Shown piece by piece: positions 50,310 to 61,734 of a DNA stretch of 64,000 nucleotides. Every line of letters begins with the position of its first letter. Position 1 is the stretch's first letter. This DNA comes from Nyssa sinensis. Taxonomy: Eukaryota; Streptophyta; Magnoliopsida; Cornales; Nyssaceae. The notes beneath the pieces were generated by a model, which saw only the letters and a list, made by a program, of their open reading frames with translations, was not told the DNA's origin and did no database searches. Location of the stretch: the NCBI GenBank assembly GCA_008638375.1, contig CM018051.1, positions 40,816,677 to 40,880,676 on the forward strand, in the 5' to 3' direction. Position numbers and translations under genes: made by a program.

Positions 50310-50698
50310 GTAAAGATCGTCGAATCCCTCCCTCATTTCAGTTCAGCCATTTCTCTCCGTCGACTCGTCGCAGGCCAGACCAAACCTTCCTCCTTCCTCG
50401 AGGCTCGATTGACTGAAAGTCTAAAACTCGCAGCCCAGTGACAGTCCTCATCTCCTTGATCGATCGCACTCGCAGAACTTAAAGATCGAACCCCTCATTT
50501 CAGTCGTCGACTCATCGCAGCCTAGTTCTCTTCTGATTCTGAGTCGTCTCCTCGATCGATCGCACTCGTAGCCATCGACTGAAGCAGTGAAGCCCTCACC
50601 CATTCTCTGCACCATGTAAATTTCTCATCCTTTTTCTTCAAGTTTTGAGCCCTAATTTTCATATTTTCTTCATTCAAAATTTCTTCAATTTTTTTCAG
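50310..50698 (+). other. Leader-like segment and intron upstream of the captured exon
   Basis: 50310-50613 is CT- and TCG-rich like a plant 5' UTR, with CTCGATCGATCGCACTCG-type phrases repeated twice (near 50456 and 50552). CACCAT|GTAAAT at about 50614 looks like a splice donor, followed by a T-rich intron to the acceptor at 50698. Origin of this segment is unknown: it may be the donor gene's first exon or come from a second gene. Confidence 0.45.
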
Positions 50699-51344
50699 CC
50701 TTGGTCAGCCCAAGCCAATACTCCACTGCGATTTCTTTATCAGCTGGAATTCTCCTAATTTGCTTCCAAAAACCGGCAACAAATGGTATTGGATTCCTCC
50801 TCATTGCGTTTTCAATTGGTAATGGCTTGTATGCTTGTTGGGTTACACAGAGAATTAAGTTTTGTTGTAAGGTTCTGATTAAATCCCTTGAACCGGTGTC
50901 GAAATTCCCTCATTTGAATCAACCCACTTATTGGATGCTTGGGATTGGATTCATGTGAATGTCTCTATGGATTTTAGCAGTAATTAGAGCTTTAAATTTC
51001 TACTTCCCACCATTGATCATAATTGCATTGGTATTGAGATTGGCTTGGACAACTGAAGTAATGAGAAATGTTGCTAATTTGACAGTTAGTAGGGTAATTG
51101 CTCTATATTATCTTAGAGGAATGCAATCCAGTACTCAATTCTGCTTCCAAAGAGCTATGTCTATAAATCTTGGAAGCGTTTGTCTCGAGTCCCTTTTCGT
51201 GCCTGCCATAGAAGCTCTGAGGATTGTTGCTCATGGTCTGAATTTGCTTGAGGGAGAAGATGAGTTCATGTTTTCTTGTGCACATTGCTGTCTCAGAGCA
51301 TGGAGTCCATCTTCAGATATGGCAATGACTGGGCTTATGTACAG
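50699..51344 (+). pseudogene. Captured exon of a choline transporter-like (CTL/CHER1-type) gene
   Basis: CTL proteins are multi-pass membrane transporters; in Arabidopsis CTL1/CHER1 acts in choline-related trafficking and sieve-pore development. Visible family blocks are GILLICFQKPATNGIG, IGNGLYACWVTQRI, LIKSLEPVSKFP, LNQPTYWMLGIGF, SLWILAVIRALNFYFPPLII, LRLAWTTEVMRNVANLTVSR, ALYYLRGMQSSTQFCFQRAM and LNLLEGEDEFMFSCAHCCLR. The exon is bounded by TTTTTTTCAG on the left and ACAG|GTATTG on the right, so genomic DNA rather than cDNA was captured. It contains an in-frame TGA at 50956 where relatives have Trp, and a 1-nt frameshift near 51297. No upstream ATG is in frame. Only about a third of the protein is covered. 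Confidence 0.85.
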
Positions 51345-52104
51345 GTATTGTCACTGATATGCCATTAGTATTTCTTCATATTTTGTAAATTTTTTTTATA
51401 TAATTTTTATTAATTTTTGTATAATTTTTTAAATTTAAAATATAAATAATATGTATTATTAAATTTATTAATTACATAATTATGACATCACGGTTTGATT
51501 CCGGTTGACCCGACGGTTGAATCGCTAACCCGTAGCCCGGTCATTTTTTCGATTCGATGTCCGGTCCGGGTCTGAAAACATTGTTTAGGACAAAAAGGTG
51601 CTAAAATAACACAAGAAAAATGGAGGAGCAAAACCTAAAAATTTTGATTTTACGGCAAGGTTTGCCATAAAAGATGACTAGGACCTTGCCGTCGATGGTC
51701 AACTCCGACGGCGGGTCAACAATTGACCCTTGACCAGTCAACAGTCAAACTAGGTCGGAATGTTCGGGCATTAAGGCAGGGTCGATGGGTTGGATCCAGG
51801 TCAACGGGTCAGGGCCTTATGTAACACCCTGACCCGATTAAATAGTAATCAGGTCGCTAATTATTAATTAGTGACCCTAAAAAGAATAATTAAGAAATAA
51901 ATGACAATTCCAAAAATGCTGGGACCTTAATTAACGAGGTCGACTCCAGAAAAAATAATCTATGGCTATGATTTATAAAATCGATACATAAAGGAGTGAC
52001 TATTAAATTCAAATTCACAAAATGGAAAATAATGTAAAAAGTTAAAATAAATAAATTAAGTGCACAAGGCATATGGGGGAAAATGGGAAAAATAAGCCAA
52101 AAGT

Positions 52105-52188
52105 GAGGCCAAGGGGGTTTGAACCCTTGACCCAAAAAATAAGCAAGCACTTAAACCCAAAAAATTAAGCCACTTGGGCTACCCCACT
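52105..52188 (-). other. tRNA-like module with A box and B box, antisense in LTR
   Basis: Minus strand: a perfect A box TAGCCCAAGTG and a perfect B box GGTTCAAACCC about 55 bp apart. GTGGGG and CCTCAC can pair as an acceptor-like stem, GCC/GGC as a D-like stem, AAGGG/CCCTT as a T-like stem. The middle is too decayed for a working tRNA. Confidence 0.6.
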
Positions 52189-53305
52189 CTTTGTGAAATA
52201 TTTTACAATATATATGTATATATGTATATAAAAATCTCCCTCCACCTCCCAAATTGGCCAATGGCCATTCATGCAGCCTAATTAAAATAAAAATATAAGG
52301 TGACATATATATGTGACATGTGATGTGAGTGTGTAAATCAGAAAAGTGAAGAGTGTGCGTAAGTGCTTGGCTAGAGAGAGAAACTTGGAGAGAGTGAGAG
52401 TGAGTTAGAGAGAAAGAGAGAGGAAGAAGAAGAAGAAGAAGAATGGAAGCGTTGGTGCTGTTCCAGAGGAGCCCTAAGGAGATCTAAACCAAGGAAGAAG
52501 AAGGAGAAAGGATACATTGTTGGGGTAAAATCACAAAACCCTCAAATTTTTCTTTCTCTAAAATTTTCTATTTACAAGCTATTTTAAGTTTCTTTTTATG
52601 CATGCATGATATTTAGGGCTTGTAATCTTGAATAGGGAGTAAAAATTGGACCCTAAACAACCCAAAACCCTAAGTCGTACATAACTGCCATTAATGGAGC
52701 TTCAAGCTGCCTAGAAATGAAGTTAAATAAAAACTATTTTGGGGATTGTGGATCAAAACTAGACCCTTGTGGGGTCACAATGCAACAAGAACCATCCATT
52801 TTGGCCTATAAATAGGCGTTTACTAGCTAGTTGCAGTTCATGGGATGATTCAGTTTCATCAAATCCCATGGGTGTTAGCTTGGTTTTAGGGGTCAAAACT
52901 TAAACCTAGGTGTTTCAAAATGTGTTGGGATGGATTAAAAATGAAAAGGGTGTGGAAACAACATAGGAAAAATGAGTTTAAAATTTGAAAAATTTGCAGG
53001 TTCCGGTCACCGGCGCTGGAAATGGTGACTGGAAGACTGCTAGAAAAATGAAGAGGACGAAGTACTGTTTAGGTCAGCCTCGGGGCGGGTCGATTACGGG
53101 TTCGGTTTATAACCAAATCTAGTGGGTTATGGGTTTAGTGAAACGGCACAATTTTGAAGTTAATTTAAATGATAAATGAGGTGTTTGGTTATAGAGTTAA
53201 GAAATTGATTTATGTCCCACGCCAGTTTAGGATACCCTATCTGCATTTATTGCCTAGTCCACCGTTTGGTTTTGAAACAACTTGAAAATAAAAAAATATG
53301 TTGAG

Positions 53306-53395
53306 CTATAGTTAAGGGGTTTCGAACCCTTGACTATGTATGTGTGAGAATCCTATACCCAGCATGTGAACAATTGTGTCGCTGGGGCACTTATT
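53306..53395 (-). other. Second tRNA-like module in the same LTR, antisense
   Basis: Minus strand has GGTTCGAAACC (B box, 10 of 11) with an AAGGG/CCCTT stem, and CGACACAATTG upstream (A box, 9 of 11). Confidence 0.5.
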
Positions 53396-54522
53396 GGAAA
53401 TAGTACCTAAATAAATATATAATATAAATTAATAAAATAAAATAAAATTAATTAACTTAAATTGGTAAATTATTCCTGGTGTCCGAATAAAACGAAAAAA
53501 TAGTGTAACCCAATATTTTTGGGCATTCCAGATTCAATGGCAGAATCTGATATGTGAGACTAAGCCTCGAAAAATTAAGACATGTAAAATATAAAATTAT
53601 CATTTTACCCCTAATGATACCCGGGGCTGATTGAATATAAAAGGTAGCCCATCTTAACTAATTTGGACGATCTGGACTCAACGATGGAGTCCATGTCAAC
53701 AAATGAAATACCAAAAAATATGACACGTAAAAGTATAAAATTACAAAAATGCCTCTAGGCTTAAAATAAACTCTAGGTACATAAATTTAGATCTAGAAAG
53801 CCTAAACCAATTATCTTCGATACTCTGGACCTAACAGAAACATCCTTTAAAAAAAAATAAGACCGGTTAACAAACTGAAAAATGACCAACGCGACCTTAC
53901 AACTTAATAAAGTTACGGGACGAGGGTAATTGGAATAGAAAGAGCTATAAGTTAACAAATGAATTGTGCGATGCTTTGAACAAGAAAGTAACAAGATCTT
54001 GAATTGTGATTTTAGGAACCCTCATTTAAGGAAGGATTTTTGGATTAAGCTTTTGGGACTTCAGGTGAGTTTTTCATGCCATGTTAAGTTGCAGTTTTTA
54101 TTATAGATATAAATATTGTATTCTTTTATGACTTTGATAATAGACACCTTGTGAATATTTTCATGCCATGTCTAAGGTGAATTTTATTATACATATAAAT
54201 ATCGAACTCCTTTATGACTTGAAAATAGACGCATTCCATTTGATATCATTTTGAATGACTTATTGATATATATTGCCACTTCCTTATAGCCTTTGTTAAT
54301 GAATACATTGTACCTAGTATATGTTTTAAATGACCCATTGATATCCATACGGCCTTCCCTTTGATTCAAGAAAATGTTTTATAAAACACTCATGAAACGA
54401 TACAGTTTCCTTACCAATCTCTAAACTGTTTTGACTAAAGGATAAATATGGAACTCTTATTTGGATAATTGAGATTGTTATTGATTTTAGATTTGATTTT
54501 GATATTTTGAATGAAACACCCT

Positions 54523-54880
54523 TCTATGATTGGTCATTATTGAATAGATTGTGACCTTATTGAACCCTAACCACAGGGTATATTGGTGGTATTATTGAAT
54601 ATTGATCTCAGTCAGCGAGGTTCTAATTTGCTGGCCATAGAATCTTCTATGATGGTCATTATTGAAAAGATTGTGACCTTATTGAACCCTAACCACGAGA
54701 TATATTGGTGGTATTATTGAATTTTGATCTTAGTCAGCGAGGTTCTAATTTGCTGGCCATAGAATCTTCTATGATTGGTCATTATTGAATAGATTGTGAC
54801 CTTATTGAACCCTAACAATGAGGTATATCAGTGGTATTACTGAATACCAGTCAGCGAGGTTCTAATTTGCTGGCCATAGA
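54523..54880. repeat. Three tandem units of about 122 bp
   Basis: Units start TCTATGATTGGTCATTATTG at 54523, 54646 and 54768. Each ends with GTCAGCGAGGTTCTAATTTG and CTGGCCATAGAA. Within the outer solo LTR. Confidence 0.9.
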
Positions 54881-55401
54881 AGAGAAAATTTTAATGATTT
54901 AAACTTTTATGAATATCGAATATGAACTATGATTGAACTTTGAATCATCGAATTGAGAACTATTGAATGACGATTTTGATTATCAAACTATGAAATTTTT
55001 ATCGAACTATGTTACCAAACTATGATTGATCTATGATATTGATTTTGAACTATGACTATTGTTATTGAAAATGACTTTGAACCGTAACTATGATCGAGTT
55101 ACAATATTAAACTATGATGTTGATTTGACTATGACTATTGATATTGAAAACGACTTTGAACTATGTTTGAATTACAACACTAACCATCGTTATCAAACTA
55201 TGTTATTGAATCATTATTATGATTGAGCTATGTTATCGATTATTGATTTACGACTGTGATTGAACTAAGATTTATTAAAAATGACTTTGATACTAATTTC
55301 TGATCTGTTGTACCTTGATATGATGTATTCTAATTCTATATGAGTATAGACATTTTAGAATGTACTACATAGTAGTTTTGAAACCCTTGGCATGTTATGG
55401 A

Positions 55402-58400
55402 TGTCACGCCCCGAATTTCAACGAACCTGAGGCGCGTGTAACGAAAACTAAAATAAAAAAGAAAATAATAATTAAAGTACAATCTTATGCATTTCAAACA
55501 TTAATTCAATCCACTATTCTGTTACAATCCATAAGGTACTGTCTATCATTTCACGACATACAAATGACATAGAATAGTCTAGGGCTTATGCCCTTATATA
55601 ACATCGAAATACGTCCCACGGGCCAAATACAGTTCTCAATTCCTTCCTTCATTAAGGCATCACTAAATCTCACGTAGCCGGAGTGTCATCTGAAACGGTA
55701 TCCCACGAATAGGTCAGCTCAACTGCTGGTATAATATAGTGCTAATGCAAGAAACAAAATTAAGGCATGGCATGTACAAGTGTACATTTATCTCTACATG
55801 TCATCCAATGTCTTCAATGCAATACATGATCAATATGCATGACGCACCCATGCAAACTCTATGCCACACCCATGTCTCATCTTACGGTCCTTCCCCGATA
55901 GCCTGAGTATTATGTTTCACTTTACGGTCCGTGCTCGCTAGCGTGAGTTGCCATGGCCAATTTTGGGTTTTTCACCACAGGATCTACACCCTCATAATGC
56001 ATAGCACCAAGTGCTCAAGTCACACCATGCTTTTAAGGAATCACACTATGCCAATATGCCCTGATTCCACCATGCAATGATGTAATCTCAACGAAACAAT
56101 TTATCAACACATGAAGCATGCTTTGAGTTATGCATATTCTACTTAAAGCAATAATGACATTAAATCACACAACTCAGTCCACAAATCCACATATCATGAA
56201 CAATCCACTTAATCACATGCTTGGTTTTCACATTCATCATCTTAACAATTCCATAAATCATACACAATGACAACTCATGGAATATGCATATAGTCATGGC
56301 CCACATCTATCATTCAACCAAACATTCAGAAAGGTAACAAGAAACACATAGGCATAGAACTAATCAAACAACATAGCGATTACTCCTAGACTCAATTCTA
56401 TTTCTTACTTAGCAAAATATCATACTTGATAGGTTGATCTCAACCCTAAGAAGTCATACTCGTGGTGTAGTGGACTAGCAGTGGAAATGTAGAAATTCAG
56501 TCCGCCTTCTCTTTGCCTTTCTATGTCCCTAAAATCACAAAATGCAACTTAGTTTGTTTGCTACTTGAATGATGCTATTCATCAAATTTTATGTCTTTAT
56601 TTTATTAGTTTCTATTTTACTAAAATAATTTCTACCATCGGGTCCGGAACGTCGAAGAAAATAGGTTTAGGCTTTTGCGAAATTTAATTTAGACGTTCTG
56701 ACTAAAAAGGGCAAAACAGTCATTTTGCACTTTCATGGTTTCCTATTTCTTGAGACCTCTTTTCACAAATCAGACTCCACGGCTGAGTCCAGAATGCTCG
56801 AAATAATAAAAAATCCACTATTCAATTAATTTATTCGGAGTCCGTTGGACTACTTTTCGACTTAGGGGCATTTTGATAATTTTTCCCCTTCTAATTAATT
56901 AAATTACTATTTAATTAATTTATTCCTCGGGTTAATTCATAATTAAACATAATTTTTTAGGTACAATTAAAATTTCACAAAGTTCTATTTACTGCCCATA
57001 ATTTTTCCATTCCTGTATGTTTCCATTGTTTTTCCATTGTAAGCCAATCATTGGATAGCTTCTCCTTTTCAACCAAACACCCCCCGAACTCAAATCTAAA
57101 ATTTTACCCATAAATTTATAGTGTTGGGCAGCTATCTGAATGGGTGGGTCGGGTCAGACTCGACTCGGTTTGGCCCAAAAAAAATCACAAATATCAGCCG
57201 CTAAGCTGTGTTTCCTTCCCTCTAGTTTCTGGATTCCAATTTGAAATTCTAAAACAATTTCTATGTTTAATGAAATCCCAAAATCAATCTAATTATTCAT
57301 ACTTCTAAAAATTCAAGACTAAAACTCAGTATCTTACCCCGTTGCTTCGCGTTCCTTCAATCCAATCTGCTTACAACAAATGAACGGCTCATACTTGATG
57401 CTTCAATAGCATCCAAACCGAATTTGCTGCTACTCTCAACCTCAAGGCTATCCAACATCAGCCTCTATGCTGTCTCACTCCCCAATCTATTCAACAGCAA
57501 CACCACTGCATCGGACAGCACTACCGACTGCCAAGACCCCATCCCTCAAAATCGTGTCTTCCTCTGTTAAGATTTCCGTAGAACCCCAATCCTCATCTCA
57601 CCTTTCTGCATCATCTTCATTCAGAGCTGTCAACTCTAAATTCTTCTCAAAATCCCTTCCAGCACAACTTCCTTCTCTTGCAACAGCTTTTGCCGTTTCG
57701 AAACTATCCCCAGTACCACTGGATCTACTCTCGAAACCTCAAGAAGAGGCCTAACAGGTCCAATCTCTCTTCTGATACCCTGATCACATGCCCCCTATGC
57801 ACTCTGTATAAAATCTGAATTATAGTAACATGCCCTTCCAATCATGCGCTTAACTGCTGCTACTGTTGCTGCACCATTGCTACTCAAACACTTACAAACA
57901 CGCACCACACAGCAGCACACGCTGCTGCTGCTGCTGTTTCATCTCCCTCTCGGCTGCTCTATTCATTTCTCCATTCTTCCCATAATATTTCACACATATA
58001 TATATATATACATTGAAATATAAACATACACATATATTTATATACCTAAACACCTCCTGTAACAGTATTGCTACTGTTGTTGGATCAACTTTGTTGGCAA
58101 CCACATCAGATCCTCCAATCTAACGCCCTCGACAGAGGCCATCAAAACAAGGCAGTCGAGCTCAATGCCCATAACAGCCGTAGCCAATACTCTCAACTAT
58201 CCTCTGCCCAAACAAAGACCCAACATCACAGCATCACCAGATCACAAATCCTCATCAGTGTCAAACGTCACTATTAGACACTGTCACAACCTTCCATACT
58301 GTACGATGATCGTAGCCAACTACCACATCGTCAGAATTTGCTTTAACGTCAACACCAGCTACCAGATTTGTTTCAGATCTAGCCGCTATTGCCGATCTAC

Positions 58401-59041
58401 ACGCCACACTTCTCCTGGCCTTTTTCCGACCTCTATCACTCTGCAACGCACCACCACCGGCAGGCACGGACGACGGTCGACCATCAAATCCAGTCCGTTC
58501 GATCTCAACCCAGCTGACCGATTTAGCCGCAGATACCTTTTCCCTCTTTCTCACGCTCCAGCAGCGTCAACTGCTTCTCTCTCTTCTTTTCCCCAAATTC
58601 CAACTTCACCGAATCTCTCTTTTTCTATTCATCACCCAGCCCCTTTATTTGACTAATTTCATCATGAGATATTATATATATAATGCAATATATATTACAG
58701 CACATGGGTGAGGATACCAACACCCTCCATTGTCGGCAGCCCACTTGAAAACACACACCAATTACACACAGAGTACATACTTCACACACACTTGACACTC
58801 CTATATCACACGCACAGCCCATACGTACACATATACACATACAGCCCCCCCTTTTTGACTTTTTCATTTCTATTTTTTTTCCTTTTCTTGTTTTATTTCA
58901 TTTTACTTTATTTTACTTCATTTTATTTGTTTCATTTTATTTTATTTAATTAAATTAAAAGTAATTAAGATTTAAAGAAATTCAAATATTACCTTATCAT
59001 AAAAAAAAAAAAAATTTATTCCAAAATTTCGAATCTTTACA
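55402..59041 (-). mobile_element. Solo LTR nested in solo LTR, 3640 bp, minus strand
   Basis: Perfect 5-bp target duplication ATGGA at 55397-55401 and 59042-59046. Minus strand starts TGTAAAGATTCG and ends GGGGCGTGACA, the same ends as the solo LTR at 44955-48527, which it matches in inverse orientation over its distal part. Open frames at 57467-58656 are low-complexity (Ser-rich) and I do not call them genes. Confidence 0.87.
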
Positions 59042-59442
59042 ATGGAATACTTACTGAGCTGTCGAGCTCATTATAAATATTTACCATGTTTTCAAGTGAG
59101 GACTAGACAAACTTGCTTTCAGGTGTGCAGGATAAGTGCTTAAGTGATGAAGCGAGTTCTTCTTTATGAGTCTTTGACCGAAGATAGACTAGACATTTTT
59201 GGATATTGTGTATTAAGGTTGTGTATTATTATGCTGCTCTTTGACTTGGAAGTTATGTCCTCTAGTGATAATATTTAATCGACTGATTAAATTATGTAGC
59301 TCATTTTGTGGATGTGAAAAGAGAAAAATTTATTCTGCTGCGTAAATGGTAATTAGAAAGGTATTATGATCATTGAAAGGTCTTGGTGGCCGAACACAGA
59401 TCCCTAATCCGCATAGGTCGGGTTGCGGGTCGTGACACCTTA

Positions 59443-61230
59443 GGTATTGTTTGGTTGCCCGAATAAGGAATATTGGAATTTTGGTTAATGTTCAACTTGA
59501 AACCGGTTCACTGCTGAACTAGTTAATGGTAAGAAAATTTACAAAAATACCCTTCTTCTTAAATATTGAAATTTAAATGTAAATTAAAATAAAAAGGGGT
59601 ATTTTAAAGATTTTTGGACATTCTGGACTCAATGGTAAAGTCTATTTGGGCATTAAAGGACTCGACGTGGTCTCACATAAATATATAAAATTATAAAAAT
59701 ACCCTTAATGATGATTTAAGTAATTTAAAGGCTAATTAAAATTCAGAAAGGGCAATTCTAAGATTTTTGGATGCCCGAAATTTAAATACATTATCAGATT
59801 GGATAAATTGGGAGTCGGTAATGGTCCCACCTAAATTGGTAAAATGATAATTATACCCCTAGACTTATATTAAGCAATTAAAGACATAATTAAAATCCAG
59901 AAGAGGCATTTTCAAGGTTTTTAAACGCTAGGAATTCAAATATGATATCAAATTGACGAAATGGGGACATAGGGTTGGTCCTACATGAATATGTATAATT
60001 ACTATTATGCCTTTGGGCATGGAACAAACATCTAAAAGAGTTAACAAAATACAAAGAGACTATTCTTAAGGTTTTTTGACCTTTTGGATCCGATTTCAAG
60101 GTCGATTTTATGAGATAGTATCTCGATAGACGTAAAAACTTGTTTGATAAATTACGAAAAAACCCTTACAGGTTTAAAAGATAGTCAATTGACTTAGTAA
60201 CATTTCAATAGGGCCTTCTTAGGGTTTGATGACTCGGGAACACATTTTTGATATTCGTTTGGGCAAACAAGTACCCGATGTATAGGCTAATATAAAATTA
60301 GCCTTGGAGGACCTTAGGACTTGATGGGACACCTTATTATTAAGGGTCGGGTGGTCTTGGGAATAAAACTGTGAACATGTAAGATGTCTGCTACACATAA
60401 TGAAAGGCACAAGTAGTGTCTCCTTCTAGACAAGTGATGAATAAGACTAAGATTTTGTTTTGATAGGTTGACATTGTATACTTGTCATTTAATTCATATA
60501 ATATGACTATCGTTGTTATTTAGATGTATTGCCATTGATTGATCATTATGATGCGACTATTGTCATTATTGTCTTGATGCTTGACTTTTGCATGGTATTA
60601 TGGTGTGATTGTGATTACCATGTTGGTATTTTACTACTATTTACATTTATGCTATGGATATATTTATGGACATTGTCATTTTATGAATCTTGTAAATAGA
60701 ACCTCTTATGTTATGCTTGTTGGCAATTATTATGGATTCTTATGTCTTACTATTATTTATATTGATTGAGCACCCCATGTGTGGTGTGGATTTGAGTTAC
60801 TTTGGAGTTATGAATATGGACCCTGATTAAATAATCATGAAACTATGAAAATGGATGTTTTAGAAGGAAAGGTTGTTGGGCTAGAGATTTAGTCAGGTCT
60901 TTTGTGTGCTCTTGAGTGTGGTGAGATTGCACTTTATCTGAGGTTCGATTTATGTTTGGGATGGTGTCTCCTATCGACTTGCGAGTCGTAAACCCGCACA
61001 GATGATCGTTTATCTCAATCGAGTTAGTAGCCCGTAAAGAACATAGGCTTACTAGGGGCCACCAGATAGATTGTCATTGGGATTGAGAATATTGAGAATA
61101 AGAGATAAGTTGAATAATGCACTAAAACAAATCTTTCTTGCTTATGCATTGATAGAATTGATGATGTCTCTCCTTAGAATGATTAAATGATATATCCTTG
61201 TGTTTCCTAATGAACTATGACGTACTCACT
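59443..61230 (+). repeat. Middle-to-distal part of 3' LTR of element F
   Basis: 59443-60180 is built of degenerate units of about 120 bp with TGGACTCAATGGTAAAGTC-like and AAAATTATAAAAATACCCTT-like phrases. 61150-61230 is the counterpart of 43208-43295 in the 5' LTR. Confidence 0.55.
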
Positions 61231-61594
61231 TGTAACATCCCGACCTAATTACTATATAATTAAGGGTGCTTTGAAAACTTTAAGAGAACATTAGTGTAAG
61301 ATTAGACCATGACAATAACGTCGTAATGATAATTCTTGTGAGAATTAAAATAGAAGAAATAGATATGAAAAATGATGATGAAATTTATTAGGAAATATAT
61401 AAACGTTTTAGGCAAGTATCATAACTAATCTTGTTAAACTAAATCAACTACATAAAAGAGAAAATTTTAATGAACGTAAAATATATTAAGAAATTTAGAG
61501 ATGTACAAATTAACTATACTCAATGAATAAGATATTAAATAAAAGTGTAAATTTCTCCCCCAACACAACCAAAAAAGAAAAAATCATAGAAAAT

Positions 61595-61685
61595 AGAGTT
61601 GCCAAGTCTTAAACCCAAGACCAAGCAATAAAGGATGGACTTATGCCCAAAAAGAATACCAACTAAGTTGAAGCACTTTTGTTCT
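61595..61685 (-). other. Decayed tRNA-like module in LTR, antisense
   Basis: Minus strand has CAACTTAGTTGGTA (A-box-like, 9 of 11) and GGTTTAAGACT (B-box-like, 8 of 11). Recognised mainly because it occupies the same relative place as the 52105 module. Confidence 0.35.
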
Positions 61686-61697
61686 ATATATGCCACA

Positions 61698-61698
<1 letters not shown>

Positions 61699-61731
<33 letters not shown>
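61699..61731. repeat. (AT)n microsatellite
   Basis: About 33 bp of alternating AT within the right-hand LTR. Confidence 0.95.

Positions 61732-61734
<3 letters not shown>

Larger units (their letters stand above)
50109..51583 (+). mobile_element. Pack-type hAT transposon carrying a choline-transporter-like gene fragment
   Basis: TIRs CAATGTTTTCAAAACCGGAC (left) and CAATGTTTTCAGACCCGGAC (right, reverse-complemented). Flanks TTTAGGAT (50101-50108) and TTTAGGAC (51584-51591) are an 8-bp target duplication with one mismatch. Subterminal CCGGTTCAACCGG and related motifs on both sides are hAT-typical. The interior is not transposase. It holds a CT-rich leader-like segment (50310-50613), an intron-like stretch, and one exon of a CTL-family transporter (50699-51344). 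It sits in the 3' LTR of Gypsy element F, on the same strand. Confidence 0.82.
51820..59437 (+). mobile_element. Solo LTR, long Gypsy type, about 3973 bp, split by a nested solo LTR
   Basis: Starts TGTAACACCCTGACCCG and ends GCGGGTCGTGACA. Perfect 5-bp target duplication CCTTA at 51815-51819 and 59438-59442. Removing the nested solo LTR (55402-59041) and its duplication leaves about 3.97 kb. Contains two antisense tRNA-like modules, a 122-bp tandem repeat and short ACTATGATT-type repeats at 54900-55280. Inserted in the 3' LTR of element F. Confidence 0.85.

Noticed and set aside
52105..52188. Functional tRNA gene
   Set aside because: A and B boxes are good, but the anticodon region is decayed and the T-like loop has 8 nt; called a tRNA-like module instead.
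57467..58656. Ser/Pro-rich open frames of 95 and 163 aa
   Set aside because: They lie inside a solo LTR bounded by an exact target duplication, have low complexity, and show no known domain.
55402..59437. Single solo LTR from TGTCACGCCCC to GGGTCGTGACA
   Set aside because: Flanks ATGGA and CCTTA do not match. Each matches a different partner (59042-59046 and 51815-51819), which shows two nested LTRs instead.
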